Positions 8,236-17,673 are shown, counted from the stretch's first letter. The stretch is DNA of 64,000 bases from Aliiruegeria sabulilitoris (GCF_001558155.1 NZ_LOAS01000013.1:62001-126000), one strand, 5' to 3'. Notes: generated from the letters alone by a model not told the origin. Translations and numbers: made by a program.

Positions 8236-11006
8236 TGTGGATGCTCGGGCCCCTCGGATTTACCGCGCCCCTGTTGCTTCTGGGGCTGCTGGCGCTGCCG
8301 ATACTGTGGATTCTGCTGCGGGCCGTGCCGCCGGCACCGATTCGGCGGCGGTTTCCGGGCGTGGCCCTGTTGCTGGGCCTGAGCGACGAGGAAACCCAGA
8401 CCGACCGGACACCGTGGTGGTTGCTGCTTTTGCGGATGCTGGCAGCGGCTTTGGTTATCCTCGGTTTTGCCGGTCCGGTGCTGAACCCCCAGACAGACGA
8501 GCCGGGCTCCGGTCCGTTGCTGGTTCTTGTCGATGGCGGCTGGGCCGATGCGGGCGACTGGGCCAGGCGGCGGGACAGGATCGACGCCGCGCTGGAGGAA
8601 GCCGGGAGGGCAGGGCGGCCTGTCGCGCTGGTGCAGCGCAGCGACCTTGCGCCGGTGGCGCCGGAATTCCTGTCGGCGGATCGCTGGGCCAACCGGTTGG
8701 CGGGGCTGCATCCGCAACCGTGGCTGCCCGATCCTGAGGATCAGGCCGACTGGATCGCCGCCCTCGGGACGGAGCGGTTCGACACATTCTGGCTGTCCTC
8801 AGGGCTGGAGGATGAAAGCCGCGCCCCGCTGCTCGAAGCGCTGGAAGCGCGCGGAACGGTGCGGGTTCTGGAAAACGGCCGCCCGGTGCTTGCGCTGAAA
8901 CCGGCGATCTACGAGGACGGGCTGGTGCGCCTTTCCGCGCTGCGTCTCGGGGGCGGGCCGGAGATGGAAGCTGAACTCGCCGCGGTCGGGCTGGACCCGG
9001 CAGGGGTGGAACGCCAACTCGCCACGGTGCAATTGACCTTTGAGGCCGGTGAAGCCGGTGCCGAGGTCGAGCTTTCCCTGCCGCCGGAGCTGCGGAACCG
9101 GGTCACGCGTTTCGAGATTGTGGGCCAGCGTTCGGCCGGGGCGGTGACGCTCACCGATGACAGCCTGAAGCGGCGCGAGGTTGCGTTGATCGCCGGGCGG
9201 GAGGACCGCGAGGGGTTGGAGCTGCTTTCGCCGCTGCACTACCTCGAGCAGGCGCTGGCGCCCACGGCAGACCTTGTCGACGGCGACATTGCCGACCTGC
9301 TGCTCGCCAACCCGGACGCCATCATTCTGGCCGATGTCGCCCGCCTCGCGCCTGCTGAGAGTGACGGGCTGGTCGACTGGGTCGAGGCGGGGGGCTTGCT
9401 GGTGCGCTTTGCCGGCCCGCGGCTGGCCGGTTCCGATGTCAGCCGCAACGAGTTGGACCCGCTGATGCCGGTGCGCCTGCGCGAAGGCGGGCGCTCGGTG
9501 GGCGGTGCGATGAGCTGGGGCGAGCCGAAGGGCCTGCGCCCCTTTGGCGAAGACTCGCCTTTCTTCGGCCTCGACATCCCGTCAGAGGTGGTTGTCAACT
9601 CACAGGTCATGGCCCAGCCCGATCCCGAGCTTTCCGAGCGCGTCATCGCTGCGCTGGCCGATGGCACGCCGCTGGTCACGCGCAAGCGGATGGGCGAGGG
9701 GCAGGTTGTGCTGTTCCACGTCACGGCGAATGCCGAATGGTCAACGCTACCGCTCTCCGGCCTTTTCGTGCAGATGCTGGAGCGGTTGGCCATTTCCACG
9801 CGCCCCTCCGCGCCCGACGCGGCAGAACTGGCGGGCACGACATGGACGGCGGACAGGGTGCTGGACGGGTATGGCCGCGTGGAATTGGCCGAGACACTGG
9901 CCGGGGTTCCGGGCGAACGGCTGGCCGAGGGCCGGCTGGCGCGCGAGATGCCGCCCGGTCTCTATGCCAGCGGAGACCGCCGGGTCGCGCTGAACGTGCT
10001 CGGTCCGGACTCCGTGCTGGAGCCCGCCGAATGGCCGGCACGGATCGCGGTTGAAGGCCTTCAGGTGGCGCGTGAAACCCCGCTCAAGGGGCAGGCGCTC
10101 GCGGTGGCGCTGGCGCTGCTCTGGGTCGACCTCCTGCTCTCGCTCTGGCTTTCGGGGCGTTTGCGGCAGCTTCGGCGCGGTGCTGTTGCGCTTCTGGCAA
10201 TGTCGCTCCTGGGCTTTCCCGGTGGCGAGGCCGAGGCGCAACAGGGCGATGATGCGTTGGCGCTTTATGCGACCAACGAGGTGGTTCTGGCCCATGTGGT
10301 GACCGGGGACAGCCAGATGGACGGGATCGCCGCTGCCGGGCTTCGCGGCTTATCGGAAACGCTTTTCGGCCGCACCTCGATCGAACCTATCGATCCTGTG
10401 GCGGTGGACCTGGAGTCCGATGAGCTGGCATTCTTCCCCTTCCTCTACTGGCCGATCTCGCTCGAACAGCCGATCCCTTCGGCGGTCGCCTACGGCAAGC
10501 TGAACCGCTACTTGCGCTCGGGCGGCATGATCCTGTTCGACACGCGCGATGCCGATATCGGCGGCTTCGGCTCAGGCACCCCGGCAGGCCGCAAGCTGCA
10601 ACAGCTTGCCCGCCCGCTCGATATTCCCCCCTTGGAGCCGATCCCGGAGGACCACGTCCTCACCCGCACCTTCTACCTTTTGCAGGATTTCCCTGGCCGT
10701 TTTGCCAGCCGCGATGTCTGGGTCGAAGCCGCGCCGGCGGATGCGGAAAAGGTCGAGGGCATGCCCTTCCGTAACCTCAATGACGGGGTGACGCCGGTTG
10801 TGATCGGCGGCAATGACTGGGCGGCTGCCTGGGCGGTCGACGAGCGCGGCAACACCTTGTTCCCGGTCGGTCGCGGTTTCTCCGGCGAGCGGCAGCGCGA
10901 ACTGGCGCTGCGCTTTGGCGTGAACCTGATCATGCATGTGCTGACCGGCAACTACAAATCCGACCAGGTCCATGTGCCGGATCTTCTCGACAGGTTGGGC
11001 CAATGA
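8235..11006 (+). CDS. BatA-like membrane protein with C-terminal DUF4159 domain
   Basis: 923-residue envelope protein. The N-terminus is the aerotolerance BatA-type anchor, with membrane segments at about 8-28 and 58-80. A long extracytoplasmic region follows, including an amidotransferase-like fold around 330-530. Two membrane segments lie near 620-640 and 650-668, and the last 250 residues match DUF4159 (YWPISLEQPIPSAVAYGKLN, GGMILFDTRDAD, GVNLIMHVLTGNYKSDQVHV). The ATG overlaps the previous stop by one nucleotide and the next gene overlaps by four. The sequence between DUF4159 and the last helix (EAEAQQGDD) resembles a cleavage-prone linker. Biochemical role is unknown. Confidence 0.88.
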   Translation: MWMLGPLGFTAPLLLLGLLALPILWILLRAVPPAPIRRRFPGVALLLGLSDEETQTDRTPWWLLLLRMLAAALVILGFAGPVLNPQTDEPGSGPLLVLVDGGWADAGDWARRRDRIDAALEEAGRAGRPVALVQRSDLAPVAPEFLSADRWANRLAGLHPQPWLPDPEDQADWIAALGTERFDTFWLSSGLEDESRAPLLEALEARGTVRVLENGRPVLALKPAIYEDGLVRLSALRLGGGPEMEAELAAVGLDPAGVERQLATVQLTFEAGEAGAEVELSLPPELRNRVTRFEIVGQRSAGAVTLTDDSLKRREVALIAGREDREGLELLSPLHYLEQALAPTADLVDGDIADLLLANPDAIILADVARLAPAESDGLVDWVEAGGLLVRFAGPRLAGSDVSRNELDPLMPVRLREGGRSVGGAMSWGEPKGLRPFGEDSPFFGLDIPSEVVVNSQVMAQPDPELSERVIAALADGTPLVTRKRMGEGQVVLFHVTANAEWSTLPLSGLFVQMLERLAISTRPSAPDAAELAGTTWTADRVLDGYGRVELAETLAGVPGERLAEGRLAREMPPGLYASGDRRVALNVLGPDSVLEPAEWPARIAVEGLQVARETPLKGQALAVALALLWVDLLLSLWLSGRLRQLRRGAVALLAMSLLGFPGGEAEAQQGDDALALYATNEVVLAHVVTGDSQMDGIAAAGLRGLSETLFGRTSIEPIDPVAVDLESDELAFFPFLYWPISLEQPIPSAVAYGKLNRYLRSGGMILFDTRDADIGGFGSGTPAGRKLQQLARPLDIPPLEPIPEDHVLTRTFYLLQDFPGRFASRDVWVEAAPADAEKVEGMPFRNLNDGVTPVVIGGNDWAAAWAVDERGNTLFPVGRGFSGERQRELALRFGVNLIMHVLTGNYKSDQVHVPDLLDRLGQ

Positions 11007-13081
11007 TGCGCGCCGCCGATATCCTGTTCGACCCGCTTCTCCCGTGGCCCGCGATTTGGGCCGCCTGCGCGCTCTCGGCGCTGCTGATCGGCTTCGCCCT
11101 TTGGCGCGGTGGGCGCGGCTGGTGGCTGCGCGGGCTGGCGGCGATCGCGCTTCTGGTGGCAATTTCCAACCCGTCCTATCAGGTCGAGCAGCGTGAACCG
11201 CTCTCCGATATTGTGCTGATGGTGGTGGATCGCACAGCCTCGCAGCAGATCGGCGTGCGTGCCGAGCAGACCGACGCCGCGATTGCCCGCATCACGGAAG
11301 CCGTGGACGCGTTGCCCGATACGGAGCTGCGACAGGTCACCCTGCGCGACGGCGATGACAATGCCGGATCGCTCGCCATGGCCGCGCTGGCCGAACTGGC
11401 TGCCGAGCAGCCGCGGGCGCGGATTGCCGGGGCGGTGCTTGTGAGCGATGGCCTCGTCCATGACATCGCGCGCGCACCGGATCTGCCCGCGCCGCTGCAC
11501 CTGCTTCTGACCGGACAGGAAGAGGACTGGGACCGCCGCCTGATGATCAAATCCGCGCCGGCCTTTGCCATTGTCGGCGAGGAGGTGACCCTGACCCTGC
11601 GCATCGAGAATAGCGGCGCGGTGCCGGAAGGCGCCGGGGGGCTTGTCACGCTGATGGTGGGCGTCGGTGCAGAGGAGCCCTTCCCGGTGCAGGTGCCGGT
11701 GGGGCAGGATCTCGACATGCCGCTGACGCTCTCGCATGGCGGCATGAACGTGGTGCGGCTGCAAGTGGACGCCGCCGAAGGCGAGCTGACCGACCGCAAC
11801 AACGCCGCCGTTGTGCAGATCAACGGCGTGCGCGACCGGCTGCGGGTGTTGCTGGTCTCGGGCGAGCCGCATGCGGGGGAGCGCACATGGCGCAACCTGC
11901 TGAAATCCGACAGTTCGGTGGATCTTGTCCATTTTACCATCCTGCGCCCGCCGGAGAAGCAGGACGGCGTGCCGGTGACGGAGCTGTCGCTCATCGCTTT
12001 CCCGACCCGCGAGCTGTTCCTGGAGAAGATCGACGAGTTCGACCTGATCATCTTCGACCGCTACAAGCGGCGCGGTATCCTGCCGATGATCTATCTCGAC
12101 AATGTGCGCAATTATGTCGAACGCGGGGGCGCGATCCTCGTGGCGGCGGGGCCGGATTTCGCGACCGCCGACAGCCTCTACCGCTCACCGCTCTCCGAGA
12201 TCCTGCCCGCCATGCCTACCTCGCGCGTGATCGAGCAGGCGTTCCGGCCACAGATCACCGAAACTGGTAACAAGCACCCGGTGACAGAAGGGCTGGACCG
12301 GCTGTTCCCTGCGGACGAAGGCTCCGATGAACCAGGCTGGGGACGTTGGTTCCGGCTGGTGGAGCTGGAGCCCGAGCGCGGGCAGGTCGTGCTCTCGGGC
12401 ATCGAGGAGCGCCCGTTGCTGGTGCTGGATCGTGTGGGCGAGGGGCGCGTGGCGCTGCTGGGCTCCGATCACGCCTGGCTGTGGTCGCGTGGCTTCGAGG
12501 GTGGCGGGCCGCAAATGGAGCTTCTGCGGCGGCTGGCGCATTGGACGATGAAGGAGCCGGACCTGGAGGAGGAGGCGCTCACCGCGACGGCCGAAGGGCT
12601 GGACGTGACGCTGACGCGCCGCACGCTGGGTGAGGTGCCCGAGGATGTCGAGGTGACAGCGCCGGATGGGCAGGTGCAGCTGGTGCCACTGACCGAAGCC
12701 GCGCCCGGGCGCTATACCGGCCGCTTCAATGGCGAGGAGCCGGGGCTTTACCGGCTGGTTGAAGGCGAGCTGACCGGTGTCGTGGCGCTCGGCCCGGCCG
12801 CACCGAAGGAATTCGAGCAGACCATCGCCAGCGCAGAGCCGCTGTCGGACGTGATTGCCATGCGCCGAGGCGGGGCGATCCGGATCGAAGACGGGCTGCC
12901 CCGGATCCGGCAGGTCCGCGAAGGCCGCACGGCGGCCGGGCGCGGCTGGATCGGGATCACGCCGCGCGGCGCCTACCAGACGGCGGATGTGACCATTATC
13001 CCGCTGGTTGCGCCGCTGCTGTTCCTGTTGCTCTCGATCGGGCTGATGCTCGGCGCCTGGCTCCGCGAAGGGCGCCGCTGA
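11003..13081 (+). CDS. Large membrane protein with glutamine-amidotransferase-like domain (MoxR operon)
   Basis: 692 residues with two N-terminal membrane helices (about 18-33 and 42-56), a large extracytoplasmic part and a C-terminal helix at about 667-685. The start overlaps the DUF4159 gene (ATGA). Central features are a von Willebrand-like beginning (IVLMVVDRTASQ) and a class-I amidotransferase-like fold around 280-520 (RVLLVSGEPHAGERTWRN, LIIFDRYKRRG, GGAILVAAGPDF) without an obvious catalytic Cys. It closes the four-gene operon. Proteins of this kind are annotated as hypothetical in alphaproteobacteria. Confidence 0.85.
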   Translation: MMRAADILFDPLLPWPAIWAACALSALLIGFALWRGGRGWWLRGLAAIALLVAISNPSYQVEQREPLSDIVLMVVDRTASQQIGVRAEQTDAAIARITEAVDALPDTELRQVTLRDGDDNAGSLAMAALAELAAEQPRARIAGAVLVSDGLVHDIARAPDLPAPLHLLLTGQEEDWDRRLMIKSAPAFAIVGEEVTLTLRIENSGAVPEGAGGLVTLMVGVGAEEPFPVQVPVGQDLDMPLTLSHGGMNVVRLQVDAAEGELTDRNNAAVVQINGVRDRLRVLLVSGEPHAGERTWRNLLKSDSSVDLVHFTILRPPEKQDGVPVTELSLIAFPTRELFLEKIDEFDLIIFDRYKRRGILPMIYLDNVRNYVERGGAILVAAGPDFATADSLYRSPLSEILPAMPTSRVIEQAFRPQITETGNKHPVTEGLDRLFPADEGSDEPGWGRWFRLVELEPERGQVVLSGIEERPLLVLDRVGEGRVALLGSDHAWLWSRGFEGGGPQMELLRRLAHWTMKEPDLEEEALTATAEGLDVTLTRRTLGEVPEDVEVTAPDGQVQLVPLTEAAPGRYTGRFNGEEPGLYRLVEGELTGVVALGPAAPKEFEQTIASAEPLSDVIAMRRGGAIRIEDGLPRIRQVREGRTAAGRGWIGITPRGAYQTADVTIIPLVAPLLFLLLSIGLMLGAWLREGRR

Positions 13082-13152
13082 GCCGCCCGCGAAAGACCCC
13101 GAAAGCAGCCTTGGCGCGACACGCTTCCGCCCGATTTGGCACTTAGGACAAT

Positions 13153-13179
13153 CTGTAAAAGTCGCGTAGAATTTTACAG
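13153..13179. promoter_or_regulatory. Inverted repeat upstream of the VPLPA-CTERM gene
   Basis: CTGTAAAA (13153-13160) and TTTTACAG (13172-13179) are exact reverse complements 11 nt apart, ending 9 nt before the ATG. It may be an operator overlapping the transcription start or a 5'-leader hairpin that shields the ribosome binding site (ACAGG lies inside the right arm). Confidence 0.45.
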
Positions 13180-13188
13180 GCCGTCGTG

Positions 13189-13764
13189 ATGTTGAAAAAG
13201 ATCTGCCTTGTCTTGTCGCTGGTCGCCGTGTCGACCGTCCCATGCAGTGGCGCAGTGGTCCAGTGGTCCGCCGCGGATGGCGGCAACGACCACTGGTACG
13301 ACTATGTTCGTGCATGGGTCACCCATGAAGACGCGCAGGATCTGGCGTCCGCGTCTACCTATGACGGCATGACGGGGTATCTGGTGACGATCACCTCGCA
13401 GGAAGAACAGGATTTCGTCGATTCCCTTGCCAACGCCGATTACCAGGTGGGTGGCGGGCAGAACGCGGATGGAGACTGGGTCTGGCTGGACGGGCCGGAG
13501 GCAGGTGAAGAGATCGGGGCGAGCGGCTGGGAAAACTTCCCCGCTGGCGAGCCGGACAATTCCAGCCACTGGGCCGACTACATTCTTTCGCCGACGTGGA
13601 GCAGCGAATGGCGCACCACGAATGGGTATGTCGCCACCTATGTCATCGAGTATTCCGCCGCAGCCGTGCCGCTTCCCGCTTCGGTCTTCCTGCTGGGTGG
13701 GGGGCTTGCGGCCATGGGCCTTTTCGGACGCCGCCGGCGCCAAGGCCTCAGCGCGGCAGCTTGA
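13189..13764 (+). CDS. Secreted C-type-lectin-like protein with VPLPA-CTERM sorting signal
   Basis: 191 residues with a signal peptide (about 1-23). A C-type lectin-like domain follows, including an early YLVTITSQEEQDFV block and WENFPAGEPDNSSHW, the typical WxxGEPdN loop. The C-terminal tripartite sorting signal is VPLPASVFLLGGGLAAMGLF followed by RRRR. VPLPA-CTERM tails are known in Rhodobacteraceae and are processed by an exosortase; no exosortase gene is in this window. It is predicted to reach the envelope or extracellular matrix and bind a carbohydrate or protein ligand. The ATG at 13189 is preferred over a GTG three nt upstream. The 3' end overlaps the convergent gene by 17 nt. Confidence 0.82.
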   Translation: MLKKICLVLSLVAVSTVPCSGAVVQWSAADGGNDHWYDYVRAWVTHEDAQDLASASTYDGMTGYLVTITSQEEQDFVDSLANADYQVGGGQNADGDWVWLDGPEAGEEIGASGWENFPAGEPDNSSHWADYILSPTWSSEWRTTNGYVATYVIEYSAAAVPLPASVFLLGGGLAAMGLFGRRRRQGLSAAA

Positions 13765-14107
13765 ATGGCTGCGCCTTGCCGGACCAGCCTTCTGGCGACG
13801 TGCTGGCCTCGATCTGTACTTCCTCAACCGAGTCCGGGATCACGACACCCGAAAGCGAACGGGTGAAGGGCTGCTCGTTCACATGCGGATGGGCCAGCAC
13901 CCGCGTGCCGAGCACCGTTCCGTCAGGCGCCAGTACGCGCCAACCATCGGCGTAGTCGTCCCAGCCGGCATCCCCGTGCCGCAGCGTGACCGAGAATTGC
14001 CAGCCATTCGATGACGCCCGGGCCTCGACGGCTTCGATCAGGGCAGGGTTGGCCGTGGCGGGCGGGGCAAGCAGTAATGCGAGCAAGGGGATTGTGAACC
14101 GTTTCAT
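13748..14107 (-). CDS. Small secreted protein of unknown function
   Basis: 119 residues with a clear signal peptide (MKRFTIPLLALLLAPPATA). The mature part is beta-rich (WQFSVTLRHGDAGWDDYADG, LGTRVLAHPHVNEQPFTRSL) and looks like a single periplasmic domain seen in Rhodobacteraceae hypothetical proteins. It has no cysteines, so no disulfide or lipid anchor. It converges on the lectin gene, with 17 nt shared at the 3' ends. Confidence 0.75.
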   Translation of the reverse strand: MKRFTIPLLALLLAPPATANPALIEAVEARASSNGWQFSVTLRHGDAGWDDYADGWRVLAPDGTVLGTRVLAHPHVNEQPFTRSLSGVVIPDSVEEVQIEASTSPEGWSGKAQPFKLPR

Positions 14108-14155
14108 GGGCCCATCCTGCCACGAGGACCGACAGGTTGTCCGGTCACGATCCTG

Positions 14156-14854
14156 TCAGCTATCCTCGCGCATCAGCAAGGCACGGCTGTGGGAGGCGAA
14201 TTCGCGTCTCCAGATCATGGCTGTGACCGCCAGCGCGCCCAGGATCAGCGGCACCGCGCCCACCAGCCACGCCGTTGCCCCAAGCGCGTAATAGACCGAG
14301 CGCATGCCCCGGTTGAAGCTGCGCGCGGCGCGGGAGTTCAATTCGGCGGCTTTTTCCGCGCGGGGATAGGATATGGGGTTTTCCGGGTCGTTCGGCACGG
14401 ATGCCATGAGTACCGCGCAATAGCCGAATTGCCGGTGCGCCCAGACGAAGGCGAGAAAGGCGCTGACGAGATACAGGAGGATCGGCAGCAGCTTGATCTC
14501 CCACAAGATTGCGGGCGACTGGTTGTTGACAAGCTCGCCCGCCACATCGCTCAGCGGCTGCGGATTGGCGATGAGGGCCAGCCCGGCACCGATGGCGATC
14601 ATGCAGGACGAGGCGAAGAAGGTCGTGCCCTGACGCAGGGTCGACAGGATGGACGCGTCGAAGATACGCGGCTGGCGGGTGACGAACTCTCGCATCCAGT
14701 CTTCGCGATAGGCCAGCATCATGTTGGACACGGAGCGCGGGCCGCCCATGGGATGCTCGATTCTCCAGCCGATGCCGAACCAGCACAGAACGAGCAGGGT
14801 CAGGCCGGCGATGTCGAGCCAGGAGAGCAGGGAGAGTCCGTCGAGCAATGTCAT
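14156..14854 (-). CDS. DUF599 family membrane protein
   Basis: 232 residues with four likely membrane helices (about 15-32, 75-97, 115-135, 190-210). Family-typical segments are WRIEHP near 30, SNMMLAYREDWMREFV, RQGTTFFASSCMIAIGA and the SRAARSFNRGMRSVYYALG block. Function is unknown. It is transcribed divergently from glcD; the 83-bp interval contains an inverted repeat. Confidence 0.87.
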   Translation of the reverse strand: MTLLDGLSLLSWLDIAGLTLLVLCWFGIGWRIEHPMGGPRSVSNMMLAYREDWMREFVTRQPRIFDASILSTLRQGTTFFASSCMIAIGAGLALIANPQPLSDVAGELVNNQSPAILWEIKLLPILLYLVSAFLAFVWAHRQFGYCAVLMASVPNDPENPISYPRAEKAAELNSRAARSFNRGMRSVYYALGATAWLVGAVPLILGALAVTAMIWRREFASHSRALLMREDS

Positions 14855-14896
14855 GGCGCGACACTACTCCCGAAATCCTTCCTTGCCAGCCGCTAA

Positions 14897-14921
14897 AATT
14901 GGTTCTATTTCCTTACCAATT
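14897..14921. promoter_or_regulatory. Operator-like inverted repeat upstream of glcD
   Basis: AATTGGT (14897-14903) and ACCAATT (14915-14921) are exact reverse complements separated by 11 nt and end 16 nt before the glcD ATG. The half-site TTGGT/ACCAA resembles that of FadR-subfamily GntR proteins, but the spacing is much wider than their usual 3 nt. A GntR gene lies at the end of the operon. Confidence 0.45.
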
Positions 14922-14937
14922 GAGGGGGAGGACGCGC

Positions 14938-16377
14938 ATGGATATGCCTGTGCCCAGTGAACGTGTGCTTGCGCGCAAGGACCGTATCGTGAGCCGTTTG
15001 CAATCGGTTCTGCCGGCCGGCGCGGTGATTTCGGAGATTGCCGAAACGCGGGCCTATGAATGCGATGCGCTCACAGCCTACAAATGCCCGCCCCTGGCGG
15101 CGGTCCTGCCTGCTTCCACGGCGGAAGTGTCTGCGGTTCTGAAGATTTGCCACCAGGAAGGCGTGCCGGTTGTGCCGCGCGGCGCGGGCACCTCGCTTGC
15201 CGGTGGAGCGTTGCCGACGGCGGATAGTGTCATTCTCGGGGTGGCCCGGATGACAGAGGTGCTGGAGGTCGATTACGCGAACCGCTTCATCCGGGTGCAG
15301 ACCGGGCGGACCAATCTCAGCGTCTCTGCGGCGGTGGAGGAGGAGGATTTCTTCTATGCGCCCGATCCGTCGAGCCAGCTTGCCTGTGCGATTGCCGGCA
15401 ATGTGGCGATGAATTCGGGCGGGGCGCATTGCCTGAAATACGGGGTGACGACCAATAACCTGCTCGGTGTGACCATGGTGTTGATGGATGGCAGCGTGGT
15501 CGAGATCGGCGGGGCGCATCTCGATGCCGACAGCTATGACCTTCTGGGGCTTGTGTGCGGCTCCGAGGGGCAGCTTGGCGTCGTCACCGAAGCGACGCTG
15601 CGCATCCTGCGCAAGCCCGAGGGCGCGCGGCCGGTGCTGATGGGGTTCGACAACAACGAAGTGGCCGGGCAATGCGTGTCCGACATCATCCGCGCGGGCG
15701 TGCTGCCGGTGGCGATCGAGTTCATGGACCGGCCCTGTATCCGGGCGACGGAGGCCTTTGCCAAGGCGGGGTATCCGGATTGCGAGGCGCTGTTGATTGT
15801 CGAGGTCGAGGGCTCGGCGGCGGAGATTGACGAGCAACTGGGCAAGATCCTGGAGATCGCGCGCCAGCATAACCCGGTGGAATTGCGCGAGAGCGGTTCG
15901 GCGGAAGAATCCGCGCGGATCTGGCTGGGGCGGAAATCGGCTTTTGGCGCCATGGGGCAGATCAACGATTACATGTGCCTCGACGGGACGATCCCGGTCT
16001 CTTCCCTACCGATGGTGCTGCGGCGGATCGGCGAGTTGAGCCGGGAATTCGGCCTGGATGTGGGCAACGTTTTTCATGCAGGCGATGGCAACATGCATCC
16101 GCTGATCCTGTTCGATGCCAACAAACCGGGGGACCTCGAGTTGTGCGAGGCCATGGGGGCGGAGATCCTGAAGCTCTGTGTCGAGGCAGGCGGGTGCCTG
16201 ACGGGCGAGCATGGCGTTGGCGTGGAGAAGCGGGATCTGATGGTTCACCAATTCGCGCCCGAGGATCTGGAGATACAGATGGCGGTGAAGGATGTGTTCG
16301 ACCCGAAATGGCTGTTGAATCCGGCCAAGGTGTTTCCGCTGGCGGCTTCCGAGGCGCGCCGGGGGGATGCGGTGTGA
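14938..16377 (+). CDS. glcD: Glycolate oxidase FAD-linked subunit GlcD
   Basis: 479-residue FAD-dependent oxidase subunit that converts glycolate to glyoxylate together with GlcE and GlcF, passing electrons to the respiratory chain. The FAD-binding PCMH motif is PRGAGTSLAGGALP (about 79-92), with SGGAHCLKYGVTTNNLLG following. The C-terminal family motifs are FHAGDGNMHPLI (about 378) and GEHGVGVEK (about 423). The start at 14938 follows GAGGGGGAGG and is preferred over an open extension that runs into the divergent promoter region. It is first of a three-gene operon. Confidence 0.95.
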   Translation: MDMPVPSERVLARKDRIVSRLQSVLPAGAVISEIAETRAYECDALTAYKCPPLAAVLPASTAEVSAVLKICHQEGVPVVPRGAGTSLAGGALPTADSVILGVARMTEVLEVDYANRFIRVQTGRTNLSVSAAVEEEDFFYAPDPSSQLACAIAGNVAMNSGGAHCLKYGVTTNNLLGVTMVLMDGSVVEIGGAHLDADSYDLLGLVCGSEGQLGVVTEATLRILRKPEGARPVLMGFDNNEVAGQCVSDIIRAGVLPVAIEFMDRPCIRATEAFAKAGYPDCEALLIVEVEGSAAEIDEQLGKILEIARQHNPVELRESGSAEESARIWLGRKSAFGAMGQINDYMCLDGTIPVSSLPMVLRRIGELSREFGLDVGNVFHAGDGNMHPLILFDANKPGDLELCEAMGAEILKLCVEAGGCLTGEHGVGVEKRDLMVHQFAPEDLEIQMAVKDVFDPKWLLNPAKVFPLAASEARRGDAV

Positions 16378-16393
16378 GTGCGGTTGGCCGTGG

Positions 16394-16465
16394 CAGGGGG
16401 CTGTCCGCCCCCTCTTTGCCTGGCGGCAAATTGACCCCGGAGGATATTTGGGAACAGATGATGAC
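16394..16465 (+). repeat. Modular hairpin/GGATATTT element, copy A
   Basis: AGGGGGC-TGTCC-GCCCCCT hairpin, then TTTGCC/GGCAAA hairpin, CCCC, then GGAGGATATTT and a purine-rich tail. It sits between glcD and glcE inside an operon. The same order of modules recurs at 29038, 49083, 52341 and, without the GGATATTT box, 53367. Confidence 0.7.
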
Positions 16466-16480
16466 AGGGTTTGACGCGAG

Positions 16481-17611
16481 ATGTTGAGGCCGGAGAGTGA
16501 AGCCGAACTGGCAGAAGCCGTTCGGAGCGCGGAGGGACCGCTGGCGGTATGCGGCGGTGGCACGCGGCCCATGGGGCGACCGGTGGCCGGGCAGGCGCTG
16601 ACGGTCTCGGGGATGTCGGGGATCACGCTTTATGAACCGGGCGCGCTGACGCTCGTGGCCAAGGCAGGCACGCCGGTTGAGACGGTGGAAGAGGCCCTAC
16701 GCGCCGAGGGGCAGCGCTTGGCCTTCGAGCCGATGGATCACCGGGTGCTGCTTGGCTCGGACGGTGTGCCGACCTTGGGCGGGGTGGTTGCGGCCAACGT
16801 GTCCGGGCCACGCCGGATCCAGGCAGGGGCCTGTCGGGACAGCCTGTTGGGGGTGCGTTTCGTCGATGGAAACGGCACGGTTCTGAAGAATGGCGGGCGG
16901 GTGATGAAGAATGTCACCGGCTATGATTTGGTCAAGCTGATGGCGGGCAGCTTTGGCACGCTCGGGGTGTTGAGCGAGGTGAGTTTCAAGGTTCTGCCGG
17001 CACCGGAGACGGCGGCCTGCCTGCGGTTGGAAGGACTGGAGGTGGCGCGCGCCGTGGAGGCGATGTCGCTCGCCCTGGGCTCGCCCTTCGAGGTGACGGG
17101 CGCGGCGTATCTGCCAGCCGGGGGCGGGCAGGAGGCAACAACGTTGATCCGGATCGAGGGGTTCGATGCATCGGTGGCCTATCGCACGGAGCGGTTGCGC
17201 GAAGTCCTGAAGTCGTTTGGAGAGCTTTCAGTCGTGACGGACCCGGAAGAAGTCGCTTTGATCTGGCGGGATATTCGCGCTGTGAAGCGGCTGTCTGCCG
17301 GGGATGGCGTGGTCTGGCGGATTTCCGTGAAACCCACGGATGCGCCGGCGGTGATCGCGGCCCTACCAGATGCCGATTTCCAGCTTGATTGGGGCGGGGG
17401 GCTGATCTGGGCGCGGACGGATACACAGTTCGATCTGCGAGCAGCGCTTCGCGGGATTGCCGGTCATGCGACCCTTGTGCGCGCGCCCTTGGAACGGCGC
17501 GCCTGTGGCGGGATTTTCTCGCCGCAATCGGCGCCGCTGGCGGCACTGGCCGAAGGGTTGCGGGCGCGGTTCGATCCGCGCGGGATCCTGAACCCGGGAC
17601 TGATGCTGTGA
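16481..17611 (+). CDS. glcE: Glycolate oxidase FAD-binding subunit GlcE
   Basis: 376 residues, the smaller FAD-type subunit of glycolate oxidase. It shows CGGGTRP near residue 24, LGGVVAANVSGPRR (about 98) and RVMKNVTGYDLVKLMAGSFG (about 140-159), the PCMH FAD fold. ACGGIFSP and DPRGILNPGLML close the protein as in GlcE homologues. It lies 103 nt after glcD, a gap filled by repeat copy A, and 62 nt before glcF. Confidence 0.93.
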   Translation: MLRPESEAELAEAVRSAEGPLAVCGGGTRPMGRPVAGQALTVSGMSGITLYEPGALTLVAKAGTPVETVEEALRAEGQRLAFEPMDHRVLLGSDGVPTLGGVVAANVSGPRRIQAGACRDSLLGVRFVDGNGTVLKNGGRVMKNVTGYDLVKLMAGSFGTLGVLSEVSFKVLPAPETAACLRLEGLEVARAVEAMSLALGSPFEVTGAAYLPAGGGQEATTLIRIEGFDASVAYRTERLREVLKSFGELSVVTDPEEVALIWRDIRAVKRLSAGDGVVWRISVKPTDAPAVIAALPDADFQLDWGGGLIWARTDTQFDLRAALRGIAGHATLVRAPLERRACGGIFSPQSAPLAALAEGLRARFDPRGILNPGLML

Positions 17612-17673
17612 GGTGCCGGGGCGAATGCCCGGGCGCGTGCCTGATGATGAAGAAAGCGACAGGGTAGGGCGGG

